From Curtobacterium sp. MCSS17_015 (lineage in GTDB: Bacteria > Actinomycetota > Actinomycetes > Actinomycetales > Microbacteriaceae): a stretch of 64,000 bases of DNA. Of this stretch, positions 1 through 8,389 are shown piece after piece (position 1 is the first letter of the stretch; every line of letters starts with the position of its first letter). The stretch spans positions 1,054,001 to 1,118,000 of the forward strand of contig NZ_CP126256.1 of assembly GCF_003234265.2 (NCBI RefSeq). The letters are read 5' to 3'. Made by a program: the position numbers and the translations under genes. The notes under the pieces are model-generated. The model was given only the letters and a program-made list of their open reading frames with translations. It ran no database searches and was not told the origin of the DNA.

Positions 1-505
1 CGGCCTGGTTGACCGGGTGTTCGACGACCACACGGTACTGGGACCCGCCGAGCTCGACCACCGAGGTGCCCGCCGGCGTCGTGCGGAGGCTGCCGAGCGA
101 CTGTTCGAGCCGGCGGGGCATCGAGGAGAGGGTGATGTCGCCGGTGGGGGAGACGACGGCGACGAACTGGGCGTTGCCGGGCGGCGAGAGGTTCGGGTCG
201 CTGTCCACCTCGAGCGTGGCGACGTACGGGTCGGTGTCGGCGTCGAGCAGGGTCTCGGTGGCACTCGCGACGACGTTGACGACCTGCAGACGCATCACGA
301 GCACGAGCAGCGCGATGACGACGGCCGCGATCACGGTCGACCCGATGGTGATCCGGGCACGGAGGGACAGCGACCGCAGGGACAGCGACCGCGACGACGA
401 CGGACGCGACGTCCGCAGCCACCTGGTCCCCGGCCCACGGCGCCACCCCGGAGCCCCGCGCGACCCTGGAGTCCGTCGCGCCGTCTCCCCGTCGTCCGAC
501 CGCAT
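1..505 (-). CDS. Sensor histidine kinase, N-terminal part (cut by window edge)
   Basis: Only the first 168 or so residues are inside the window. The protein begins with a basic, Ser/Arg-rich tail containing the short repeat RSLSLRSLSLR, then one clear membrane segment (about residues 53-75, rich in V, I, A and L), then the start of an extracytoplasmic sensor domain. The catalytic HisKA and HATPase domains lie beyond the left edge, so the kinase call rests on position: the ATG is 10 bases after the stop of an OmpR-type response regulator on the same strand. Its stimulus cannot be read from what is present. Confidence 0.75.
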   Translation of the reverse strand, partial: MRSDDGETARRTPGSRGAPGWRRGPGTRWLRTSRPSSSRSLSLRSLSLRARITIGSTVIAAVVIALLVLVMRLQVVNVVASATETLLDADTDPYVATLEVDSDPNLSPPGNAQFVAVVSPTGDITLSSMPRRLEQSLGSLRTTPAGTSVVELGGSQYRVVVEHPVNQA

Positions 506-515
506 CACGCGGTCG

Positions 516-1193
<678 letters not shown>

Positions 1194-1318
1194 CTGGACC
1201 TCCTGCGACCATCGTGGCATCGAACACGGACCGTGTGGGCGGATCCGGCTGCGCGACGCCTGAGCAGCGTCACAGCCCGCTGCTGCCGAGCTGCGGTCAG
1301 TGGACACCCGAGACTGAC

Positions 1319-1335
1319 GGGTACTGACAGTACCC
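1319..1335. promoter_or_regulatory. Perfect 17-bp inverted repeat (operator candidate)
   Basis: GGGTACTG-A-CAGTACCC, two 8-base arms around one base. It overlaps the -35 element of the gene at 1400 and lies between that gene and the divergent response regulator. A related half site (ACTGACGGG) lies just to its left. Confidence 0.5.
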
Positions 1336-1351
1336 CCGTCGTTGCTATGCT
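1324..1351 (+). promoter_or_regulatory. Promoter for the small gene at 1400
   Basis: The -35 is CTGACA (1324-1329), the spacer is 16 bases, and the extended -10 is TGcTATGCT (TATGCT at 1346-1351). Transcription would begin near 1358, giving an untranslated leader of about 42 bases that carries GGGGGC before the ATG. Confidence 0.6.
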
Positions 1352-1399
1352 CCGCCTCGGACGCTGTACCCGACAGACCGTCCTGTACTTGGGGGCACG

Positions 1400-1717
1400 A
1401 TGCACGACCCGGACCTTCCGGAGATCGTCCGCCTGCGCGCCGAACTCGACGCCGCCTGGAAGGGCGTCGTCAGCCTCGGCTCGTCGGACGGACCACACCG
1501 CGACCGCGTGGTCGCCTACCTGCGCACGGCCGTGCCGGACAGCGCGGGTCGAGCGGCACGGACCGCCGGACAGGAGGCCGTGGTCGCCGAGATCCGCCGG
1601 TTCGCCGACGTCGAGGTGGTCACCTCCGACCCGACCTGGCCGGCGTCCGAAGTGTGGGTCGACGTGCTGGCGACCGCGGTCGAGGCCGCGAACGCAGCGG
1701 GCGAACCCGTCCGCTGA
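1400..1717 (+). CDS. Conserved-looking small protein of unknown function
   Basis: 105 residues, soluble, acidic and Ala/Val-rich, with no signal peptide or membrane segment. I do not recognise a family. It appears to be two helical stretches around a short beta-like centre (VEVVTSDPTWPASEVWVDVL). The coding claim rests on codon use like the neighbours and on a convincing promoter (TATGCT with extended TG) 48 bases upstream. It is divergent from the response regulator, and the palindrome at 1319-1335 lies over its -35, so repression or activation by that regulator is possible. It is convergent with the FUSC gene, 45 bases apart. Confidence 0.75.
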   Translation: MHDPDLPEIVRLRAELDAAWKGVVSLGSSDGPHRDRVVAYLRTAVPDSAGRAARTAGQEAVVAEIRRFADVEVVTSDPTWPASEVWVDVLATAVEAANAAGEPVR

Positions 1718-1762
1718 AACGCCCGTCGGCCGTCCGCGCTCGTCGTCAGCGCCCGTCGGGCG

Positions 1763-2824
1763 TCAGTCGTCCTCGCCGAGGATCTCCTCACGCACCCGTC
1801 GGACGTCCTCGAGCAGGGCACCGATGAGCACCCAGTGTCGGGAGTTCGGGCGGACCACCTCGAGCGGTGCCGTCAACGCGTGCTCGAGGTCCGTGTCGTC
1901 CTGCCCGTCGGCGAGCTCGCCCGGCGTCAGGCGCGCGGACTCCACCTGCGCGCCGAGACGACGGACGTCCGCGCCGATCCGGGCGACCTCGGTGGCGATC
2001 CGGCCGACCATCGGGTCCGCGCGGAGGTCCGGAGCGGTGTTGTCCCGGACGGCGCGGGTCATGCCGGTCACCCGGGTGACGAGGACGCGCAGGTGCTCGG
2101 CGACCGCGACGTCGCGCTCGAGGATCGTGCGGTGTCGACCCCCGCGCGGGTTCATCGTCAGCGAGTCCCGGGCCGACGTCAGCGCCGCCTCGGTCCGGGC
2201 GTGCTGCTGCCGGAGCGCCCGCGCCTGCAGCAGGGCCTCGTCCCACCGTGCAGCGTCCCACCCCTCGGTGAGCCCGACGGCGATCCGCTCGAACGCGGCG
2301 GCGGTGTCCCGCGCGAGCCGGGCGACGGCGAGGTGGGCGGGCTCGAGGAGCACCGGCGGCACGATGACGGCGTTCACCGCGAGGGCGACCACCGCGCCGA
2401 TCACGGTCTCGAGGATCCGGTCGGCCGAGTAGTTCGGGGTGACGACCCCGGCGGTGAGCACGAGCATCCCGCTGATGCCGACCTGCGTCGCCGACGTCGG
2501 GGTGAGTCGCAGCGCCCAGGCGAGCAGGATCGCGAGGACGACGACGAGCAGGACGACCGCCACGGCATCGCCGAGGAGCAGGTGCACCCCGGTCGCCAGC
2601 ACCACCCCGAGCAGGACCCCGGCGCTCCGCTCGAGGCCCTTCACGAACGACTGGTTGATGTTCGGTTGCACCACGAGCAGCGCGGCGATGGCGGCGAAGG
2701 TGGGGAAGGGCCCGCGGATGAGGAGTTCGCACAGGAGCACCGCCGCGACCACCGCCACCGCGGTCTTCACGACCTGCAGGAACGGGGTGCGGCTCGAGCT
2801 GCGGAGGCGCGCGACCGGGTTCAC
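1763..2824 (-). CDS. FUSC / aromatic-acid-exporter-family membrane protein
   Basis: 353 residues. The N-terminal half (about residues 15-165) holds some five to six hydrophobic segments, including the region reading FAAIAALLVVQPNINQSF, typical of FUSC/ArAE (DUF939-like) integral membrane proteins. The C-terminal half (about 170-353) is a charged, helical cytoplasmic domain with many Arg and Glu residues. Family members are proposed to export aromatic or other small organic acids; the substrate here is unknown. The GTG at 2824 was chosen because translation upstream runs into the divergent gene. A GGAGGG lies directly against it, unusually close, so the start is moderately certain. Only 34 bases separate it from the divergent kinase gene. 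Confidence 0.8.
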   Translation of the reverse strand: MNPVARLRSSSRTPFLQVVKTAVAVVAAVLLCELLIRGPFPTFAAIAALLVVQPNINQSFVKGLERSAGVLLGVVLATGVHLLLGDAVAVVLLVVVLAILLAWALRLTPTSATQVGISGMLVLTAGVVTPNYSADRILETVIGAVVALAVNAVIVPPVLLEPAHLAVARLARDTAAAFERIAVGLTEGWDAARWDEALLQARALRQQHARTEAALTSARDSLTMNPRGGRHRTILERDVAVAEHLRVLVTRVTGMTRAVRDNTAPDLRADPMVGRIATEVARIGADVRRLGAQVESARLTPGELADGQDDTDLEHALTAPLEVVRPNSRHWVLIGALLEDVRRVREEILGEDD

Positions 2825-2858
2825 CCCTCCACGGTAGCCACGAGCCGCACGCCGAGCC

Positions 2859-4145
2859 GTGCACGAACGCGACGAAACCCCGGCGACACGGTTGACTGTC
2901 GCTGTGTGGCCGAACCATGAGCGAGTCATCCCCGAGGCCTTCGCCGGGTCCGGGACGACCGTCGTGGCCGCCCGCGCGCACTCGGTCGAACCGTCCGGCA
3001 ACGGGTACCTGTACGGGTACGAGGTGGACACGGTCGACCGGGCCGGTCAGCGTGCCACCGTCCTGACGTACGTCGACACCGGCGGTGCGCACGACCAGAA
3101 CAGTGCCATCGTCACCGACCCCGCCACCGGGGACCCGGTGTCGGTGTGGGCCTACCCGAACGACCCGGGCCTCCCGGTCCTGCCGCAGGTGACGTACCGT
3201 GACGCCGTCGCGGAGCTCCTCACCACGCTCGGGATGCCGGTGACGAACCCGACGCTGACGGTCGCCGCCTACCGGCCCGGCAAGCGTGCAGTCGTCCGCG
3301 TGGACGCACCGGAGCGGACCCTGTTCATCAAGATCGTCCGCCCACACCGCGTCGCCCCGATCGTCCGGACGCACGAGCAGTTCGCCGCAGCCGGCCTGCC
3401 GGTCCCACGTGTGCTGTCGAGCCGCGGCGACGGGCTGCTCGTCCTCGAACTCGTCCGCGGCGTACCAGCGGGCAGCCGGATCACCGAGATCGCCGACGAC
3501 CCCCGGTTCGTGGCGTCCCTCGCCGCCCTCACCGGGCGGATCGCGACCGTGCCGATGACGCAGCAGGCCCGCGCCGACGCGATGGACCACGCCGACTGGC
3601 ACCGCCGGACCCTGACGACCGCGTTGCCGGCGGAGGCCGAGGAGATCGACCGCCTGTACGACGCCATCGGACGTCGGTCGATCGGCTGGGCCGCCGGAGC
3701 GAAGCAGGTCGTGCACGGGGACCTGCACCTCGAGCAGGTGTTCGTCGACGAGGACGAGCCCTGGCGCATCTCGGGGCTGCTCGACATCGACACCGCGGGG
3801 TGGGGGCACCCGGTGCGGGACATCGGTGCCGTGGTCGCGCACCTCGTCGTCACCGGGCTGTGGCACCGGTCACGAGGGGACGCCGAGCGCGGTGCGGCTG
3901 CCGAGCGCCTCGCGGACGCCGTCGCCCGCGACTGGGTGGCGCGCAACCCGCAGGAGGCCGAGCGCATCGGTCCCGCGATCGGCGCGCAGCTCCTCGCCCA
4001 CGCCGGCGGGCAGGCCACGACCGGGTCGGCGAACGGGATCGCGACGGCGGAACAGCTGCTCGCGGCGACGCGGGCCGCGCTGGCGGAACCGGCCCCGAGC
4101 CTCCCGTCCGGCACCGGCCGTCCGCGGTCCGCGCCGCGCGTCTGA
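2859..4145 (+). CDS. APH-fold phosphotransferase (aminoglycoside phosphotransferase-like)
   Basis: 428 residues with the kinase-like fold of the APH family. The lysine of the ATP site lies in TLFIKIVRPH. The catalytic loop is HGDLHLEQ (H286, D288), and the metal-binding aspartates are in LLDIDTAGW (about D309/D311). The usual catalytic-loop Asn of HGDxHxxN is Gln here. The first 110 residues form a separate domain seen in actinobacterial phosphotransferases of unknown substrate, so antibiotic resistance should not be assumed. The start is uncertain: the region 2892-2920 looks promoter-like (TTGACT) inside the proposed coding sequence, so a start near 2963 (GTG) is possible. Confidence 0.75.
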   Translation: MHERDETPATRLTVAVWPNHERVIPEAFAGSGTTVVAARAHSVEPSGNGYLYGYEVDTVDRAGQRATVLTYVDTGGAHDQNSAIVTDPATGDPVSVWAYPNDPGLPVLPQVTYRDAVAELLTTLGMPVTNPTLTVAAYRPGKRAVVRVDAPERTLFIKIVRPHRVAPIVRTHEQFAAAGLPVPRVLSSRGDGLLVLELVRGVPAGSRITEIADDPRFVASLAALTGRIATVPMTQQARADAMDHADWHRRTLTTALPAEAEEIDRLYDAIGRRSIGWAAGAKQVVHGDLHLEQVFVDEDEPWRISGLLDIDTAGWGHPVRDIGAVVAHLVVTGLWHRSRGDAERGAAAERLADAVARDWVARNPQEAERIGPAIGAQLLAHAGGQATTGSANGIATAEQLLAATRAALAEPAPSLPSGTGRPRSAPRV

Positions 4146-4664
4146 GCGTCCGTCGCTCGTCGCCTGCGGGGCCGGCCGCTGCCGGGCACTGCTCCGGACG
4201 CGACCGAATCGGCAGCTTCCCGCCGGGAGGCCCGCCACGCGCGGGCTGTGGAGAGTCGCCCCCGTCGGCGGCTGGGGAGTAAACTGACCGCGCACGCACC
4301 GCGTGTTCGCATGTGGCGTCGATTCCTGACGCGACGACCGGTCACCTGACCGGTGCGGGCACCGGATCCGCGTCGTCTGAGTTCGGACCGCTCGGGGCAG
4401 GCCTTCCGAGGCGTGGCCTCCCGGTGGTCGGAGTTCGCTGGGGCACACCCAGGACGGGGCGTGCGTGTGACGGCGCCGGACCCCCGCGCAGACCGGCACA
4501 TCGACCACCGGCCCACACCCTGGGCCCTCGATGCGGTCAGCCGGACGATCCGGCGTACTGCGGGCCACGGCGGCCCGTGGTGGACCCGGGTGCGACGGAC
4601 GCACCGACACGACTTCCGCCCGTACCGGGTGGCTCGCCCCGACGAGGGCGGAACAGGAGGAGCC
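4146..4664. other. 519-base gap: long structured leader of the helicase gene
   Basis: No gene is supported here. A possible -10, TAAACT, is at 4280-4285. Downstream are several strong inverted repeats: ACCGGTCA-CC-TGACCGGT at 4337-4354, CCACGG/CCGTGG near 4566-4583, and GGTGCG/CGCACC near 4588-4604. If transcription starts near 4292 the helicase mRNA has a leader of roughly 370 bases able to fold extensively. Neither RNase P RNA nor tmRNA motifs are present. Confidence 0.4.
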
Positions 4665-6791
4665 TTGGCTCGATCAGGTACCCGCCGCGCTGCCGGTGGC
4701 ACGCGGACGGCGTCGCGCCGGACCCGGCCGCTCGACAACGACGGTCTCATCCCCGTCCTCGCCCGCGCCGTCCGCGAGGTCGAGGCCGCCGCGCAGCGTG
4801 GAGCCCTCAAGGCCACGAACCGCACGAAGTTCCAGGCGGTCGCCCTGCTCATGCGCGAGGAGCGTGCCCGCGTGAAGGCGGACACGACCCTCACCGACGC
4901 CCAGCGCGCCGAGCAGCTCAAGCGTCTCGACGGTGTCGCCACGATCCTGGCGAAGACCGCCGCCCGTGACACCAGCGTCATCCAGCTCCTCACCGAGGAG
5001 GCAGCGGTCTCCGAGGCCACCCGCACCGTCAAGCGCGACATGATGATCGCCGCCGGCATGGAGCTCCAGCCCGAGGACCTCGTCATCGCGACCGAGCCCG
5101 CCGCCGCGGTCGAGACCCCCGAACGCGCCGTGGTGCCCCAGGCCGTCGTGCAGCGCCAGCTCGCGAACCCGTTCCTGCCGCCGGACTTCGCCCTCGCCGA
5201 CCAGCCCGTCGCGCACCCGCGCCGGCTGGCGAACTGGGAACTGTTCGGCCCCCTGTTCAAGTCCTTCGAGTACGGCGCGGGCGGGGGAGCTGCCTCGATG
5301 CCGCTGCCCGAACCGTCCTCGCTGCACACGCCCTCCGGTGTGACCCTGATGAAGCACCAGGCCGAACTCGTCACCGCCGCCGCGCAGGGACACCGCACGT
5401 TCCTGCTCGCCGACGAGCCGGGTCTCGGCAAGACCGCGCAGTCGCTGCTCGCGGCGGACGCGGCCAAGGCGTTCCCGCTGCTCGTCGTCGTCCCGAACGT
5501 CGTCAAGACGAACTGGGCGCGTGAAGCCGAGCGCTGGGTCCCGAACCACCGTGCGACCGTCATCCACGGTGACGGCCAGGACCTCGACGGGTTCGCGGAC
5601 ATCCTCATCGTCAACTACGAGATCCTCGACCGGCACGTCGGTTGGCTCGGCACGTTCGGGTTCAAGGGCATGGTCGTCGACGAGGCGCACTTCATCAAGA
5701 ACAAGGAGTCGCAGCGCTCGAAGTACGTGCTGCAGCTCGCCGAGAAGATCCGGGAGCGGACGGCGAACCCGCTGCTCATGGCCCTGACCGGTACCCCGCT
5801 CATCAACTCCGTCGAGGACTTCCGCACCATCTGGGAGTTCCTCGGCTGGATCGACGACAAGAAGCCCCGCGCGCAGCTCATGAACGAGCTCGAGGAGATC
5901 GGGCTCACCCCGGCCGACCAGGGCTTCTTCACCGAAGCGCGGAAGGCCGTGATCGACCTCGGCATCGTCCGACGGCGCAAGGTCGACGTCGCGGCGGACA
6001 TCCCCGCCCGCCGGATCGCCGACATCCCCGTCGAGCTCGACGGTGACGAGGGTCGCTCCATCCGCGACGCCGAGCGCGAGCTCACCGCGAAGCTCGTCAA
6101 GCGGTACCACCAGGCGCTCGCCGCCCGGACCGGCCAGGACCCGGTCGTCGGCATCGACGAGAAGCTCGTCCGCCAGGTCGCCCGCTGGGAGCTCGAGGAC
6201 CAGGACGCTTCGTCCACCGGCGAGAACGTGTTCTCCATGGTGCGCCGCATCGGCCGGGCCAAGGCGCAGCTCGCGGCGGACTACGCGGCGCAGCTCGCCT
6301 CGAACGTCGGCAAGGTGGTGTTCTTCGCGAAGCACCTCGACGTGATGGACCAGGCGGAAGAGGTCTTCGCCCGTCGGCACCTGCGCACGGCGACGATCCG
6401 CGGCGACCAGACGCCGGCGCAGCGCACGGCCGAGATCGACTCGTTCGTGAACGACCCGGACGTGGCCGTCATCGTCTGCTCGCTCACCGCGGCGGGTGTC
6501 GGGCTCAACCTGCAGGTGGCGTCCAACGTCGTCCTCGCCGAGCTGTCCTGGACGAGCGCCGAGCAGACCCAGGCGATCGACCGCGTGCACCGGATCGGGC
6601 AGGAGGAGCCCGTCACCGCGTGGCGCATCATCGCCGCGCAGACGATCGACACGAAGATCGCCGAGCTCATCGACAGCAAGGCCGGGCTGGCCGCGCGGGC
6701 GCTCGACGGTTCCGACGAAGAGGTCGTCGACTCCGGCGACATCCAGCTCGACGCCATGGCTGCGCTGCTGATGGACGCCCTCAGCCGCTAG
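4665..6791 (+). CDS. SNF2-family DEAD/DEAH-box helicase
   Basis: 708 residues. An N-terminal charged helical region of about 200 residues precedes the ATPase core. Visible motifs are I (DEPGLGKTAQS, about residue 251), II (DEAH, 339), III (LTGTP), and the C-terminal lobe motif VI (QAIDRVHRIGQ, about 636). This arrangement is that of SNF2 ATPases such as the SMARCAL1/HepA branch, which translocate on or anneal nucleic acid rather than unwind processively; the role here is unknown. The start is TTG at 4665, chosen because AGGAGG at 4655-4660 precedes it by four bases; longer in-frame extensions have no ribosome site and no sensible composition. It faces the mycoredoxin gene, with a terminator between them. 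Confidence 0.88.
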   Translation: MARSGTRRAAGGTRTASRRTRPLDNDGLIPVLARAVREVEAAAQRGALKATNRTKFQAVALLMREERARVKADTTLTDAQRAEQLKRLDGVATILAKTAARDTSVIQLLTEEAAVSEATRTVKRDMMIAAGMELQPEDLVIATEPAAAVETPERAVVPQAVVQRQLANPFLPPDFALADQPVAHPRRLANWELFGPLFKSFEYGAGGGAASMPLPEPSSLHTPSGVTLMKHQAELVTAAAQGHRTFLLADEPGLGKTAQSLLAADAAKAFPLLVVVPNVVKTNWAREAERWVPNHRATVIHGDGQDLDGFADILIVNYEILDRHVGWLGTFGFKGMVVDEAHFIKNKESQRSKYVLQLAEKIRERTANPLLMALTGTPLINSVEDFRTIWEFLGWIDDKKPRAQLMNELEEIGLTPADQGFFTEARKAVIDLGIVRRRKVDVAADIPARRIADIPVELDGDEGRSIRDAERELTAKLVKRYHQALAARTGQDPVVGIDEKLVRQVARWELEDQDASSTGENVFSMVRRIGRAKAQLAADYAAQLASNVGKVVFFAKHLDVMDQAEEVFARRHLRTATIRGDQTPAQRTAEIDSFVNDPDVAVIVCSLTAAGVGLNLQVASNVVLAELSWTSAEQTQAIDRVHRIGQEEPVTAWRIIAAQTIDTKIAELIDSKAGLAARALDGSDEEVVDSGDIQLDAMAALLMDALSR

Positions 6792-6821
6792 CGGCTCGGC
6801 TCCGCGCCCCGCAACGAACAA

Positions 6822-6845
6822 CGCGCCCCGTCGGAACGGGGCGCG
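6822..6845. terminator. Bidirectional hairpin between helicase and mycoredoxin
   Basis: A perfect 9-bp stem, CGCGCCCCG (6822-6830) with CGGGGCGCG (6837-6845), and a 6-base loop. There is no T tract, as is common in high-GC actinobacteria. It separates two convergent genes. Confidence 0.75.
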
Positions 6846-6888
6846 TGCTCGTGTGCGGCTCGCGCGGGGTGCGGGAGTGCCGTGCGCG

Positions 6889-7161
6889 TCAGACGCGCGA
6901 CTGGACCTCCGCCAGGGACGGGTTCGTCGCGGTGCTGCCGTCCGGGAACACCAGGGTCGGCACGGTCTGGTTGCCGCCGTTGACTTCGGCGACCAGCTCG
7001 GCGGTGCCCGGCGTCTGCTCGATGTCGACCTCGCGGAAGGGCACACCGGCCTTGGCCATCTGGTTCTTCAGCCGCGCGCAGTAGCCGCACCAGCTCGTGG
7101 TGAACATGGTGACGCCGCCGGCCTCGGGCACGAACGCGTCACGGGTGATCGTCTCGCTCAT
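6889..7161 (-). CDS. Mycoredoxin / glutaredoxin-like thiol reductase
   Basis: 90 residues, the usual size of actinobacterial mycoredoxin. The active site is WCGYC in FTTSWCGYCARL near residue 24, and the cis-proline motif is NQTVPTLV (about residues 63-70). Mycoredoxins reduce mixed disulfides between proteins and mycothiol, the actinobacterial replacement for glutathione. No signal peptide is present, so it is cytoplasmic. A GAGAAT at 7168-7173 (minus strand) stands 6 bases before the ATG and may be the -10 of a leaderless promoter. It is divergent from the padR gene. Confidence 0.9.
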   Translation of the reverse strand: MSETITRDAFVPEAGGVTMFTTSWCGYCARLKNQMAKAGVPFREVDIEQTPGTAELVAEVNGGNQTVPTLVFPDGSTATNPSLAEVQSRV

Positions 7162-7194
7162 GTGCTCATTCTCGCCCCGCTCCCCGGGAAGCCC

Positions 7195-7223
7195 TTGACC
7201 GGCTTGTCCTACATAGCTAGGTT
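7195..7223 (+). promoter_or_regulatory. Leaderless promoter and likely autoregulatory site of padR
   Basis: TTGACC (7195-7200), a 17-base spacer, then TAGGTT (7218-7223), six bases before the ATG at 7230. Transcription would start at or next to the start codon. CCTA-CATAGC-TAGG (7208-7221) is a short inverted repeat overlapping the -10, a likely operator for the PadR protein itself. Confidence 0.7.
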
Positions 7224-7229
7224 ACCAAC

Positions 7230-7562
7230 ATGGAACCGCTGCTCCGCGTCACCGCTCCGACGCTCGACGTCGTCGCCGCCCTGCTCGCGGCAGAGGGCCC
7301 GGCCTGGGGTCTGCAACTCATCAAGGTGATCGGACGGCCGTCCGGCACGGTCTACCCGATCCTCGAACGACTCGAGCGTCAGGGATGGATCGACTCCAGC
7401 TGGGACGACGACGCCGAGCGTTCCGGCCCCCGACGCCGCCTCTACGAGTTCACCGCCGACGGACGACAGGCAGCGGCCGAGCTCATCGACGCCCGACGAG
7501 CAGCCGACGCCGCAGCCGCCCGTCCCGCACCGCGCCCGAGCTCCCGCCCGGTGACCTCGTGA
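7230..7562 (+). CDS. PadR-family transcriptional regulator
   Basis: 110 residues. The winged helix fills residues 10-85, with the PadR signature in RPSGTVYPILERLERQGWI followed by the wing RRRLYEFTADGRQAA. The last 25 residues are an Ala/Arg/Pro-rich tail rather than the usual long C-terminal dimerisation helix, so it belongs to the short PadR type. Such proteins usually repress their own operon, often a transporter or membrane gene. The stop overlaps the next start as GTGA, so the two are translationally coupled. The promoter predicts a leaderless transcript. Confidence 0.88.
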   Translation: MEPLLRVTAPTLDVVAALLAAEGPAWGLQLIKVIGRPSGTVYPILERLERQGWIDSSWDDDAERSGPRRRLYEFTADGRQAAAELIDARRAADAAAARPAPRPSSRPVTS

Positions 7563-8389
7563 TCGCGCTCGGTCGCGCCCTCGTCGCCACCGCAGTGGCC
7601 ATCTCACCCGCCGAGGACCGCCTGGTCCGCCGCGAGCAGTGGCAGGCGGACCTGCGCGACGCGGCCGACTTCGGGCTCTCGCCGACGGCGTTGGCCTTCG
7701 GCGCCTTGACCACCGCACTGTTCCACCGCCGAGGGGTTCGGCGTACCACCTGGGGAGAGACCATGACCACCACACCGTTCTCGACAGCGGCGACACCGCA
7801 CACCATCCGCACCGTTCCCGTGCTGGTCACGGTCGCCGTCCTCGCGATCCTGATGACCGGACCGTGGCTGATCCTGCAGCCCAACTACGGGTACGAGAGC
7901 GACCTCGACCGCACCGTCGGTCTGGTCGGCATCTGGCTCCTGTCGTACCTGGTGCCGGGGGCAGCGGTGACCGCGGCGGCCCTGCTCCTGTCCGGATCGG
8001 GTCCCGGTCGCCGTCGCCTCGGCGCCGCGCTGGTCGCCGCCGCTGCGGCCGGTGCAGTCGTCACCCCGCTCGTCGTCCCGGGCTCCGGCTGGCCCGTCAG
8101 CATCCTCCCGGCGGTGCTGCCGTTCCTCCTCGCGCTCGCCGGCTGGCTCGTCGCGATCGAGGCGCCACGACGCGCGTGGCTGCTCCTGCTGCTCCCGCTC
8201 GGAGTGGCCACCCTGGTCGAGAGCGGCGCGCTGTGGGCGGTCGTGCCGATCCGGCTGCAGCCGTGCATCGTCTCCCTGCCCGGGCTCTCGGTGGTCGTCG
8301 CCGGGTTTCTCGCCTGGCGGACCGCCCGGTCCAGTCGAAGCACCCGCGGTGAGGAGCACGCCGTCACCCTGGTAGACAAGACCGTGTGA
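7559..8389 (+). CDS. Multi-pass membrane protein of unknown function (padR operon)
   Basis: 276 residues starting at a GTG that overlaps the padR stop. The N-terminal 60 residues are cytoplasmic and contain RREQWQADLRDAADFGLSP, a sequence type found at the front of other actinobacterial membrane proteins encoded after PadR genes. About six hydrophobic segments follow between residues 80 and 265. There are no ABC or MFS motifs. I infer that it is the regulated partner of the PadR protein. Its stop overlaps the next GTG start as GTGA, although that next gene also has its own -10. Confidence 0.75.
   Translation: MIALGRALVATAVAISPAEDRLVRREQWQADLRDAADFGLSPTALAFGALTTALFHRRGVRRTTWGETMTTTPFSTAATPHTIRTVPVLVTVAVLAILMTGPWLILQPNYGYESDLDRTVGLVGIWLLSYLVPGAAVTAAALLLSGSGPGRRRLGAALVAAAAAGAVVTPLVVPGSGWPVSILPAVLPFLLALAGWLVAIEAPRRAWLLLLLPLGVATLVESGALWAVVPIRLQPCIVSLPGLSVVVAGFLAWRTARSSRSTRGEEHAVTLVDKTV
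8373..8378 (+). promoter_or_regulatory. -10 element of leaderless promoter (CYTH-CHAD gene)
   Basis: TAGACA ends seven bases before the GTG at 8386. It lies inside the end of the preceding gene, so the CYTH-CHAD gene may be transcribed both from the padR operon and on its own. Confidence 0.55.

Noticed and set aside
4146..4664. RNase P RNA, tmRNA or another known structured RNA in the gap
   Set aside because: Conserved sequences such as GAGGAAAGTCC of RNase P RNA or the tRNA-like end of tmRNA are absent.
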